Assembly: GCA_036898135.1 (NCBI GenBank)
Contig: CM072526.1
Span: 52,960,278-53,024,277 of the forward strand
DNA: 64,000 bases
Direction of reading: 5' to 3'
Source: Oncomelania hupensis
Lineage: Eukaryota > Mollusca > Gastropoda > Littorinimorpha > Pomatiopsidae
The stretch's first letter is position 1; each line of letters begins with the position of its first letter. Positions 22,165 to 34,500 of this stretch are shown in pieces. Made by a program: the position numbers and the translations under genes. The notes beneath the pieces are model-generated. The model searched no databases, had not been told where the DNA came from, and saw only the letters and a list, made by a program, of their open reading frames with translations.

Positions 22165-25100
22165 TGGAGGCCATTTAGAAAGACAGGACCATCAGCCTAC
22201 ATTCCAAGGTTAGACTGCTGCGCTCCCTTGTCATCTCCATATTCCTATATGCTTGCGAAACATGGACCCTCACAGCAGATCTCCAACGAAGAATACAAAG
22301 CATGGAGATGAGGTGCTACAGAAGAGAAACATGGACCCTCACAGCAGATCTCCAACGAAGAATACAAAGCATGGAGATGAGGTGCTACAGAAGAGAAACA
22401 TGGACCCTCACAGCAGATCTACAACGAAGAATACAAAGCATGGAGATGAGGTGCTACAGAAGAGAAACATGGACCCTCACAGCAGATCTACAACGAAGAA
22501 TACAAAGCATGGAGATGAGGTGCTACAGAAGAGAAACATGGACCCTCACAGCAGATCTACAACGAAGAATACAAAGCATGGAGATGAGGTGCTACAGAAG
22601 AGAAACATGGACCCTCACAGCAGATCTACAACGAAGAATACAAAGCATGGAGATGAGGTGCTACAGAAGAGAAACATGGACCCTCACAGCAGATCTACAA
22701 CGAAGAATACAAAGCATGGAGATGAGGTGCTACAGAAGAGAAACATGGACCCTCACAGCAGATCTACAACGAAGAATACAAAGCATGGAGATGAGGTGCT
22801 ACAGAAGAGAAACATGGACCCTCACAGCAGATCTACAACGAAGAATACAAAGCATGGAGATGAGGTGCTACAGAAGAGAAACATGGACCCTCACAGCAGA
22901 TCTACAACGAAGAATACAAAGCATGGAGATGAGGTGCTACAGAAGAGAAACATGGACCCTCACAGCAGATCTACAACGAAGAATACAAAGCATGGAGATG
23001 AGGTGCTACAGAAGAGAAACATGGACCCTCACAGCAGATCTACAACGAAGAATACAAAGCATGGAGATGAGGTGCTACAGAAGAGAAACATGGACCCTCA
23101 CAGCAGATCTCCAACGAAGAATACAAAGCATGGAGATGAGGTGCTACAGAAGAGAAACATGGACCCTCACAGCAGATCTCCAACGAAGAATACAAAGCAT
23201 GGAGATGAGGTGCTACAGAAGAGAAACATGGACCCTCACAGCAGATCTACAACGAAGAATACAAAGCATGGAGATGAGGTGCTACAGAAGAGAAACATGG
23301 ACCCTCACAGCAGATCTACAACGAAGAATACAAAGCATGGAGATGAGGTGCTACAGAAGAGAAACATGGACCCTCACAGCAGATCTACAACGAAGAATAC
23401 AAAGCATGGAGATGAGGTGCTACAGAAGAGAAACATGGACCCTCACAGCAGATCTACAACGAAGAATACAAAGCATGGAGATGAGGTGCTACAGAAGAGA
23501 AACATGGACCCTCACAGCAGATCTACAACGAAGAATACAAAGCATGGAGATGAGGTGCTACAGAAGAGAAACATGGACCCTCACAGCAGATCTACAACGA
23601 AGAATACAAAGCATGGAGATGAGGTGCTACAGAAGAGAAACATGGACCCTCACAGCAGATCTACAACGAAGAATACAAAGCATGGAGATGAGGTGCTACA
23701 GAAGAGAAACATGGACCCTCACAGCAGATCTACAACGAAGAATACAAAGCATGGAGATGAGGTGCTACAGAAGAGAAACATGGACCCTCACAGCAGATCT
23801 ACAACGAAGAATACAAAGCATGGAGATGAGGTGCTACAGAAGAGAAACATGGACCCTCACAGCAGATCTACAACGAAGAATACAAAGCATGGAGATGAGG
23901 TGCTACAGAAGAGAAACATGGACCCTCACAGCAGATCTACAACGAAGAATACAAAGCATGGAGATGAGGTGCTACAGAAGAGAAACATGGACCCTCACAG
24001 CAGATCTACAACGAAGAATACAAAGCATGGAGATGAGGTGCTACAGAAGAGAAACATGGACCCTCACAGCAGATCTACAACGAAGAATACAAAGCATGGA
24101 GATGAGGTGCTACAGAAGAGAAACATGGACCCTCACAGCAGATCTACAACGAAGAATACAAAGCATGGAGATGAGGTGCTACAGAAGAGAAACATGGACC
24201 CTCACAGCAGATCTACAACGAAGAATACAAAGCATGGAGATGAGGTGCTACAGAAGAGAAACATGGACCCTCACAGCAGATCTACAACGAAGAATACAAA
24301 GCATGGAGATGAGGTGCTACAGAAGAGAAACATGGACCCTCACAGCAGATCTACAACGAAGAATACAAAGCATGGAGATGAGGTGCTACAGAAGAGAAAC
24401 ATGGACCCTCACAGCAGATCTACAACGAAGAATACAAAGCATGGAGATGAGGTGCTACAGAAGAGAAACATGGACCCTCACAGCAGATCTACAACGAAGA
24501 ATACAAAGCATGGAGATGAGGTGCTACAGAAGAGAAACATGGACCCTCACAGCAGATCTACAACGAAGAATACAAAGCATGGAGATGAGGTGCTACAGAA
24601 GAGAAACATGGACCCTCACAGCAGATCTACAACGAAGAATACAAAGCATGGAGATGAGGTGCTACAGAAGAGAAACATGGACCCTCACAGCAGATCTACA
24701 ACGAAGAATACAAAGCATGGAGATGAGGTGCTACAGAAGAGAAACATGGACCCTCACAGCAGATCTACAACGAAGAATACAAAGCATGGAGATGAGGTGC
24801 TACAGAAGAGAAACATGGACCCTCACAGCAGATCTACAACGAAGAATACAAAGCATGGAGATGAGGTGCTACAGAAGAGAAACATGGACCCTCACAGCAG
24901 ATCTACAACGAAGAATACAAAGCATGGAGATGAGGTGCTACAGAAGACTTCTGGGCATTTCCTATACCCAACACATCACCAATGACGAAGTCCGACAGAC
25001 CATCACACAAGCCATTGGACAACACGGTGACTTGCTCACAGTGGTGAAAAAACGAAAACTCCGATGATATGGCCACATCACCAGATCATCAGGTCTTGCA

Positions 25101-25325
25101 AAGATCATCCTGCAAGGCACAGTGCAAGGAGGTAGAAGAAGAGGGAGACCGAAAAAGAGGTGGGAGGACAACATTCGAGAATGGACTGGTTTGACACTGA
25201 GCAAAGCCATCAGGGTTGCTGAGGACATGGAAAGATGGAGTACGCTGGTTAAATGAATAATCAATATGTGGTGCCACTACGACCTCCGAGTTATGGGATA
25301 GTATAGGATAGGATAGGATAGGCAT
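22165..25325 (+). mobile_element. LINE fragment, C-terminal end of reverse transcriptase, with in-frame expansion
   Basis: Flanks of the array encode the conserved C-terminus of a non-LTR retrotransposon ORF2. Upstream is a KDRTISLHSKVRLL / SIFLYACETWTL-type sequence. Downstream are LLGISYTQHITNDEVRQ, AIGQHGDLLTVVKKRKLR, a TGA where a Trp is expected, YGHITRSSGLAK, and RRRGRPKKRWEDNIREWTGL, ending ERWSTLVK and stop near 25255. The 3' end has GAGTTATGGGATAG and a (GGATA)n tail at about 25296-25322. The same 3' end occurs inverted at 56585. Only the end of the ORF is here, so the element is 5' truncated and dead. I cannot assign the clade with certainty. Confidence 0.88.
22256..24946 (+). repeat. 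69 bp coding minisatellite, 39 copies, inside the LINE ORF
   Basis: The 69 bp unit translates in the LINE frame to ETWTLTADLQRRIQSMEMRC-YRR (23 residues). 39 units fit the span, and being a multiple of 3 they keep the ORF open from before the array to the stop at 25067. Units are nearly identical; the only common variant is CTCCAACGA versus CTACAACGA. The CC variant occurs in units 1, 2, 13 and 14 only, which suggests duplication of a 12-unit block. The related LINE copy at 56585-57420 has a single unit, so the expansion happened after the families split or in this locus. Confidence 0.95.
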
Positions 25326-25685
25326 ATATGCATGTATTTTGTTAATAAGCCTAAACTTCCAATGTGGTATGGTGAATCAAAGTGTCTTCATAGAAACTAA
25401 GAAAGCAAGGACAGAACTGGTTTTAATTAATGATAGAGAATTGAGAAGAAATGGAAAATGGTACTATATATTGATTGCTTCCAGGACAGTTTGAAATTTC
25501 AAAAGAAAAACCGAAGTCCTTTAATTTGTGTATCTGAAAAGTTAACGAAGCTTAAAGTGTATTTAATCTATTGCACAACAAGCATAAGTAATTTAATTAT
25601 TGAATCAATTGAATTACACTTTTAGGCAAGTTAAATTAATGTAGTGCCAATATTTATGGGCTCTCCGGATTTTTTAATGTTGAAA

Positions 25686-27082
25686 GTGTTGGAGTGTATT
25701 AGAGTGTTCCAGTGTAAAGAGACGTAGGATTGTATTAGAGTGTTCCAGTGTAAAGAGACGTTGGAATGTATTAGAGTGTTCCAGTGTAAAGAGATGTAGG
25801 ATTGTATTAGAGTGTTCCAGTGTAAAGAGACGTTGGAGTGTATTAGAGTGTTCCAGTGTAAAGAGTAATAGGAGTGTATTAGAGTGTTCCAGTGTAAAGA
25901 GACGTAGGTGTGTATTAGAGTGTTCCAATGTAAAGAGACGTAGGAGTGTATTAGAGTGTTCCAGTGTAAAGAGACGTAGGAGTGTATTAGAGTGTTCCAG
26001 TGTAAAGAGACGTAGGAGTGTATTAGAGTGTTCCAGTGTAAAGAGACGTAGGAGTGTATTAGAGTGTTCCAGTGTAAAGAGACGTAGGAGTGTATTAGAG
26101 TGTTCCAGTGTAAAGAGACGTAGGATTGTATTAGAGTGTTCCAGTGTAAAGAGACGTTGGAGTGTATTAGAGTGTTCCAGTGTAAAGAGACGTAGGATTG
26201 TATTAGAGTGTTCCAGTGTAAAGAGACGTTGGAGTGTATTAGAGTGTTCCAGTGTAAAGAGACGTAGGAGTGTATTAGAGTGTTCCAGTGTAAAGAGACG
26301 TAGGAGTGTATTAGAGTGTTCCAATGTAAAGAGACGTAGGAGTGTATTAGAGTGTTCCAGTGTAAAGAGACGTAGGAGTGTATTAGAGTGTTCCAGTGTA
26401 AAGAGACGTAGGAGTGTATTAGAGTGTTCCAGTGTAAAGAGACGTAGGAGTGCATTAGAGTGTTCCAGTGTAAAGAGATGTAGGATTGTATTAGAGTGTT
26501 CCAGTGTAAAGAGACGTTGGAGTGTATTAGAGTGTTCCAGTGTAAAGAGACGTAGGAGTGTATTAGAGTGTTCCAGTGTAAAGAGACGTAGGAGTGTATT
26601 AGAGTGTTCCAGTGTAAAGAGACGTAGGAGTGTATTAGAGTGTTCCAGTGTAAAGAGACGTAGGAGTGTATTAGAGTGTTCCAGTGTAAAGAGACGTAGG
26701 AGTGTATTAGAGTGTTCCAGTGTAAAGAGACGTAGGAGTGTATTAAAAGTGTTCCAATGTAAAGAGACGTAGGAGTGTATTAGAGTGTTCCAGTGTAAAG
26801 AGACGTAGGAGTGTATTAGAGTGTTCCAGTGTAAAGAGACGTAGGAGTGTATAAGAGTGTTCCAGTGTAAAGAGACGTAGGAGTGTATTAGAGTGTTCCA
26901 GTGTAAAGAGACGTAGGAGTGTATTAGAGTGTTCAGTGTAAAGAGACGTAGGAGTGTATTAGAGTATTCCAGTGTAAAGAGACGTAGGAGTGTATTAGAG
27001 TGTTCCAGTGTAAAGAGACGTAGGAGTGTATTACAGGTGTGCCAGTGTAAAGAGACGTAGGAGTGTATTACAGGTGTGCCAG
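25686..27082. repeat. 36 bp minisatellite, about 39 copies
   Basis: Unit GTGTATTAGAGTGTTCCAGT plus GTAAAGAGACGTAGGA. The multiple-of-3 length leaves the minus strand open over most of the array, giving a HSYVSLHWNTLI repeat, but single-base indels (near 26750 and 26935) break the frame, so I do not call a gene. Confidence 0.96.
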
Positions 27083-27359
27083 GTAAAAATAGGCATCTAA
27101 ACTGTTTACTTTTTCACAGCTAACTAATGGCAGGTGTGCACAGAGCTCTCCTTGGCCAGGAGCTTAAAGTACTGTTTTCAATGTTGGTATTCAGCGTTGC
27201 AGTAGACTGCACTCCAATGGGTTGCAGTTACGTTGGCCTTGTATACAACATGTCAGCCATTATGTTGTGGTCTTCTATGTTGCTGTCCTAGTAGCCTTTT
27301 CATTTATTGGCGTTTTAAACAGTTTTCTCTCTCACTAGTCTAACTGGAAGCATATTGTC

Positions 27360-27548
<189 letters not shown>

Positions 27549-27762
27549 CTGGTTTCTCGTTCCTTCTTTCTCTCCTTTCTTCAGTCTCCTGCTTCTGCTT
27601 TTCAATTTAGCGGTATAAGCTTCAACAGTTGAGCTAATGTAACAGACAGGAGCTTGATAAGAGCGGAGCCTGTTTCCACCTAACTGCTTGCAGACCACAA
27701 CCCGTCCACTCTTGTATTGTTGTAGTCTTCTTTACTTCTCTAATACCTCCCCCCACCTTCCC

Positions 27763-27765
<3 letters not shown>

Positions 27766-27803
<38 letters not shown>

Positions 27804-27838
27804 GTCTATCTCTAGCTCTTTCTCTCTCTCTCTCTCTG
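27766..27838. repeat. (TC)n microsatellite, interrupted
   Basis: TC run with TGTC and TAGC interruptions. Confidence 0.93.
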
Positions 27839-28164
27839 TGAATTTCATACCAGATAGACTGTGTATAAATTTTTATCTGAATCAAACCAAACCTCGAATG
27901 GTTAGATTTGGACTGGTTTTGTGTGGTAGCTTCCATTGTATTGCCTAACTCAATATTTGTGGAATTTATTTTTTGTGTCGGTTGATCTTGTGTCATCGTT
28001 GTTGACTGTTAATTAATATTCATTTGTATGGAATGTATTCCAATGTGCTTGTGTCATTTGTGTGGATAGAGTAGGGAATGTGTGTAGATCATTGCTGATT
28101 GTTATTGTAAAATGTCTCTTCAATGCTCATGTTTTGATCTTTGAGCCTGTATTTGATGTTCCAT

Positions 28165-28205
28165 CACCTTAGCTCAAGTGGTAGAGCGTTCGCCTGCCAC
28201 ACCGA
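28165..28205 (+). other. Isolated tRNA-like 5' half (SINE relic)
   Basis: TTAGCTCAAGTGGTAGAGCG followed by TTCGCCTGCC matches a tRNA D-arm and start of the anticodon arm, but no T-arm follows. Probably a truncated SINE head. Confidence 0.5.
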
Positions 28206-28437
28206 TGTTCATTGTTCATTCATTTGTATTTGACTTGACATCACTACTAACCCTAGCTGTGTGTGGTTACTAAAGTATAAATACTGATGTTTCTTCTTCT
28301 TCTTCTTCGTCTTCTTCTTTGTTGTGGGTAGTCAGCTTCAATCTGTTTAACAAAGTTGCTGCACTGAGTGGGTGAGCTACTGTCTGATGTATTGCAACAG
28401 AATTGTGAAAGCAGTGTTGTGTGTGGCTATGTTTCAG

Positions 28438-28567
28438 GATCAGCCATGGACAGAGTACACAGGAGAAATCAGTGGCTCAGGTCTCGGGATTGACGATAAC
28501 ACAGATGACGAGGATCTGCTACAAGGATCTGGATCTGGATCTGGACTGGGTGTCCCTGACTTCACCA
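28438..28567 (+). CDS. Sdc: Syndecan exon with Ser-Gly attachment sites
   Basis: Acceptor TATGTTTCAG at 28437 and donor GTAAGT at 28568. Entered in phase 0 (43 codons plus 1 base). Begins DQPWTEYTGE, then SGSGLG, an acidic stretch and GSGSGSGLG. The other two frames either stop or lose the Ser-Gly pattern. The preceding exon should carry the signal peptide. Confidence 0.88.
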
Positions 28568-31500
28568 GTAAGTCCCGTTTTAAATGACGCAGATCTCCAA
28601 CATGAATCCTTGATCCAGATCAGTTATCGTTTCTGGACACACACGCTCGCATGCACTCACGCGCCCGCTCACACACACGCACTCAGATCCACACACACAC
28701 AGATCCACATAAACGCATGATATCAAATTGATTTATGGAGGACCCCGCCACCATTGCTAATACTACCAGCTTATTTGTTTCTGGTCAAAATGAAGTTCTA
28801 CATACCCCACCTACATTTTAACTTCATCAAAGTTACAACACCAGCACATGACATTGACAGTGTGTCATGGTGTTGATTTCTGCTACTTAGTGTACTCAGC
28901 CACACAGAACCATTTTCTAGTACCCTATTGGTGTTGATGCGAATGCAATATCTAGGTTTCATTATAGAAGATTGGCGTTGATGTGAATGCAAAACCTAGA
29001 TTTTATTGTAGAAGACTGGTGTTGATTGAATGCAATATCTAGGTTTCATTGTAGAAGATTGGCGTCGATAGGAATGCAAAACCTAGATTTCATTGTTGAA
29101 GACTGGTGTTGATGTGAATGCAATATCTAGGTTTCATTGTAGAAGAGGTTTATGTTACTGATGTTTTATTGTTTGTTTGATCAACATTCCACACAAGTTT
29201 GACAGACACCTGCTTTCATGTGGAAATATTCATCGTGGACAAGGAACAGAACTGATGAGTTGGTGGTAATCCACAAAAAAGATGCCCTGCAGCAACTTCT
29301 AATAATGATTACAGTTTGTGAATAGTATAATGCTGTAGTCTTGCTAGTTGTTGTACAGTGCGCCATAGCCATGCATTTATTGTTTATTTATTGATGATGG
29401 GAAGCACGAAGATAAACGCACAAGACTCAAACACTGATTGTATGCTTTGACTGTCCACAGAGAATGACCAGCCACCCACAGTGGATGCAGGACCGGACAT
29501 CACTATTATGTGGCCGGTGAGGTCGGCCATTCTGTGTGGCAACAAGACCACCGATGACCACGGCATCGCTGTGTACCAGTGGATAAAAATCAGCGCCTTG
29601 GCTGCTGACATGACTGTGAGTTTGCACTTGTACTGTCCTGTTATATTGTCACGAATTAAGGCGCTTGTACGTACTGTGCTGTTATATTGTCATGACTTAA
29701 GGCACTTGTACTGTCCTGTTACATTGTCATGACTTAAGGCACTTGTACTGTCCTGTTAGTGTTATATTGTCATGACTTAAGGCACTTACACTGTCCTGTT
29801 ATATTGTCATGTCTTAAGGCACTTATACTGTCCTGTTATATTGTCATGACTTAAGGCACTTATAGTTATACTGTCCTGTTATATTGTCATGTCTTAAGGC
29901 ACTTATACTGTCCTGTTATATTGTCATGACTTAAGGCACATATACTGTCCTGTTATATTGCCATGACTTAAGGCACTGGTACTGTCCTGTTATATTGTCA
30001 TGACTTAAGGCACTGGTACTGTCCTGTTATATTGTCATGACTTAAGGCACTTGTACTGTCCTGTTATATTGTCATGACTTAAGGCACTGGTACTGTCCTG
30101 TTATATTGTCATGATTTAAGGCACTGGTGCTGTCCTGTTATATTGTAATGACTTAAGGCATTTGTACCATCCTGTCATGTTGTTATTACATTATAACCTT
30201 TCTGCATTGACTTCTCAATTTTTCAAAATGGATTAATTGAACATTGAAGACCGTGTAGAGAAATGAGTTCATTTGAGAAGATACAGTGGGTAATGTATTG
30301 ATACTTAATTGATATAAATGTACTGTTTAAAATACATACATCTATCACTTTTTACGTCATTATTTGCTTTCTCCTGTGTTTTTCTGAACTGTGATGTTTT
30401 GCTTATCTTATCATAGTATAGATGTTGTGAGTAACGCAGTGAACGATCAGTTGTTGTTGGAACAGGGTGCCAGAGAAGTGTGCGTGCGACTGTCCAACCT
30501 GGAGCAGGGCGACTACACCTTCGTGCTGCAAGTGACCGACACAGCCGGCAACATCGGCAGAGACGACGTACGCGTGTTAGTCCGCTCTTCTCCTTCCACT
30601 CCGCACCCCCTATCTCCATGCCAACAGCTGCGCGACGCCAGCAAGCACCTTCTGGGCAACTACGTGCCGCGCTGCACCCCCAACGGAGATTACGACAGCC
30701 TGCAGTGCCGAGGCCATGAGTCCACCGGCACCTGCTGGTGCTCCGACCTGTCTGGCGCCGAAATCCCCGGCACCAACATCTACCCTGCCCCTGACTGTGA
30801 GACTGGTGAGTAAAGGGAGAGAGGGCTGGAAATAGCCAGTGCCAGGTGTTGTCCCTTCCTTTGTGTGTATGTGTGCAACACCCGTCTTTGGGCGATGCAG
30901 GCATCCTTGCAAAGGCAAGCAAACATGATTATGTGATGATGTAAGGCGCACGTGCAAGCGCCCAAAACTAGGTGTACCAAGCGCTATCCATTCCTGTAAT
31001 ATTAATACAGTAATGTTGTTGTTGTATGTTTGGTGTATTGTTTTGTGTATTAATTGTTTGCTAATGTGTCTGTGTTTGGTGTGCTTCAACAGGAAGTAAC
31101 TTGCCGCCTTGCGTCTTCAAGATGGTGCAGCAGACTCGTAGCAAACTTCTGGGCGTGTTCCGTCCCATTTGCACCATTCAAGGTGATTTTGAAATGGCCC
31201 AGTGTGATGGTTCTACATGCTTCTGCGTTGAACCTAAAACTGGCGTCAGGAGAGCTGGCACTGAGGTCTTCAAGCCGGATCAGCCCAACTGTGGCGGTAT
31301 GTTGAGTTACTGCTTACAGAGGAGATGAACCAGCCAACTGCATTGTTTAATTTTATAGGTTTTGTTGAAAACAGTTGTTGTCATCTTGCTCGAAAGGAAT
31401 TCAGGATATTTTTCAATGAGTATATTCCACACATCTGACGGGCATGAACAGTTTGGGGGCTGTGAACATGGATTGATAAGACTACATTTAGGTTTGGTGT

Positions 31501-34500
31501 GTGGCGACGTTGGTTTAAATTGCTAGCAAGACTGAAGTGGATGGATGAAGGGATACATGTACATGCTGACGTTAAAATGTTTAATTTTATTATATTTTCA
31601 GGCAAACCAGCAGTTACACAGCCCACACCAAAGCCGGTAAGATTGTGTCTTTTGCTCACACGTCGTTGACACATGTTTTTACAAACATATATATTTTGGT
31701 CAATGTTAAAACAAAGCAGAACCAAGTTTGAAAGGCTTTCTTGTTGCAGAAACAATAATAACACTAGTTATCATTTACATCTTTTGAAAATTGCTGCCAG
31801 TTTTAATGTTTGTGTGGTTATTTGAATGACATCAAAAGTTAAATATAAATATAATCAAATGTATCATTAATGTGATCCACTGAAGGATGGTAGCAGACCT
31901 ATAAGTAGCAACAACACATGCCAAGAGTTGTCGTCCATGATGACGAATAAAGTTATCCCTGAGTGTGCCCACAGAACAGCAGTATGACATTACGGGTTAT
32001 TTTTAAGAGAAAACATATCAGAAATAAATAATTTTACCCAATCATTATTAAGGAAAGCCAGTAGCTTCGGGGTATATGCAAAAGGAGACGTCCGCGTCCA
32101 GGTAGCTGAAGTGGCAAGTGAAAAGTGGATTTTATCGTGATAAATGTTATTATATAACAATACCCCTCGCTAAAACTTTGTGTACAGATAATAAAATGCA
32201 CCATTTCCATGTCAAAGAAAAATAATTTGAAATTCGACAATAAAATACTTCAAAAAGTGGTTTTTAGTTCCCGCACGTAGCATCAACACATGCCAAGAGT
32301 TGTCGTCCGTGATGACAGTTATCCCTGAGTGACAGTCCTATATATGCTTACACGCTTCACAAATAATTTGTCATGCATGATATATTAAGTTTGAGTTTTT
32401 GTTATTTGTTTACAAAGATCACATCAACGACTAACTTATTAAAGCGTTCAATTAACATTCTGTCCAATATATAAGCAGGCCATCGACCGATCACCTAAAG
32501 TGCAAAAAGAGCTGAAAATGCTGATTCAGCGTTTTTTCTTTAATAGCTATAAAAAAAAGTTTTCAACTTATGTTAAAAAATGAACTTTTTTTTTGTAATT
32601 TACATGTTATTCTGTATTAAATCTAGGCAAAATAATTGTTTTTCTTGATTTTGAAAAAATTCTGTGTTGCTGCTACTATAAGCCTGCTTCAGCTAACAGT
32701 TGTGCACTGGACAAGTGAACATTGGAGGGCTAGCTTGGTAATTTTTTTTTTTTCGGTCAACTGAAGAAAAAAAGCCCTCTATAAATAAATACCTCTTTAT
32801 GGAAGATTTTATCAGCATTTTAAAAAAGCCCTGTATAAATAAATACCTATATTTAAGATTTTATTAGCATTTTTCCGCGCTTGACTGTATCGATGGGTCA
32901 TTGTTGATGTTTGTCTCCTTATTGTTTTACAGGGTTCATACGCGCCCTTGAAAACCTTGAAAACCCTTGAATTCTGAGATGCCTTTTTCAAGACCTTGAA
33001 AACCCTTGAAATTTAATCAATCCCTTGAAAACCCCCTGAAGATCAAGCCTAGGCTAAAAGTAGAAATGAAAATGAAGTTAAGACAATAAAAATGGAACTT
33101 TAGACAGAATTTTTATTATGAAAGTCCGTAAAGTAGAAGCTATGTACCGTGATGAAAACGGCGTCTGCTCATAAAGGGACATAATCACCGTAGGAAGTTG
33201 TGATAGTTATTGTGTAGCACCGGAAGTCACTTTGTGTTCGAGAAAATTCGTATTTCTAAGCTAAAATTTTAATCAGTGCGAAGATTAAATTTGTAAATAT
33301 CGTAACAGTGACTTATGTATTTCACGCCTCAGGAATTTTCACAAAAAGGCCCTTGAAAGCCCTTGAAATGTCCTGGAATTTTGCGTTCAGAAGTCTGTAT
33401 GAACCCTGTTTTATGTTGATACAATGTTACAACTTCTACAGTAATCTTATACTGTTACAACTTCTACAGTAATCGTACACTGTTACAACTTCTACAGTAA
33501 TCGTATACTGTTACAACTTCTACAGTAATCGTACACTGTTACAACTTCTACAGTAATCTTACACTGACACTGTTACAACTTCTACAGTAATCGTATACTG
33601 TTACAACTTCTACAGTAATCGTACACTGTTACAACTTCTACAGTAATCTTACACTGACACTGTTACAACTTCTACAGTAATCGTATACTGTTACAACTTC
33701 TACAGTAATCGTACACTGTTACAACTTCTACAGTAATCTTACACTGACACTGTTACAACTTCTACAGTAATCTTACACTGTTACAACTTCTACAGTAATC
33801 TTACACTGTTACAACTTCTACAGTAATCTTACACTGTTACAACTTCTACAGTAATCTTACATTGTTACAACTTCTACAGTAAACTTACACTGTTACAACT
33901 TCTACAGTAATCTTACATTGTTTTAATATGTTATTAATTTCATTAATTCACTACTTATTTGAGTTATTAATTTATGAATTTCACAATTGATATATTGATT
34001 TATTTCAGCCACAGGCCACACCACCAATGCCCAAAACAACAGAGGCACCTAAAGTGGATATAAAGAGTAAGTCAGCATTTTGCATCATACGTACTGCCGA
34101 TGTGTTTGGGGATCGGGAGCTTTGTTGTTAGAGTCTGAAGAAAATGAACGATAGTGGTCCACAAACGATGAAGAGAAATTGAATTTTAATACCCTGCTCG
34201 TTCAATAGGAATCAAGGATGGATGGGTAGGGTCTAAATAATATATGTTTGAGGTGCAGATGAATTTTTAAATAATAATAATATAGTGCACCCAATACACA
34301 CTGTTGATTACGAATAAAGGTCTATCCTTGCCTCTTCTTCTTTCTCTGTGCCTCCTGTCTTATTGTTCTTCTCCCTCTGCACCTCCTGTCATACTGTTCT
34401 TCTTTCTCTGTGCCTCCTGTCTTATTGTTCTTCTTCTCACTCTGCACCTCCTGTCATATTGTTCTTCTCCCTCTGCACCTCCTGTCTTATTGTTCTTCTT

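Noticed and set aside
22253..25067. Two overlapping open frames of more than 900 codons
   Set aside because: They come from a 69 bp repeat (multiple of 3) in a dead, 5'-truncated LINE. No promoter or independent gene structure.
25631..26455. 274-codon minus-strand frame with a 12-residue repeat
   Set aside because: Product of the 36 bp minisatellite. The frame is lost at indels inside the same array, and nothing outside the repeat is coding.
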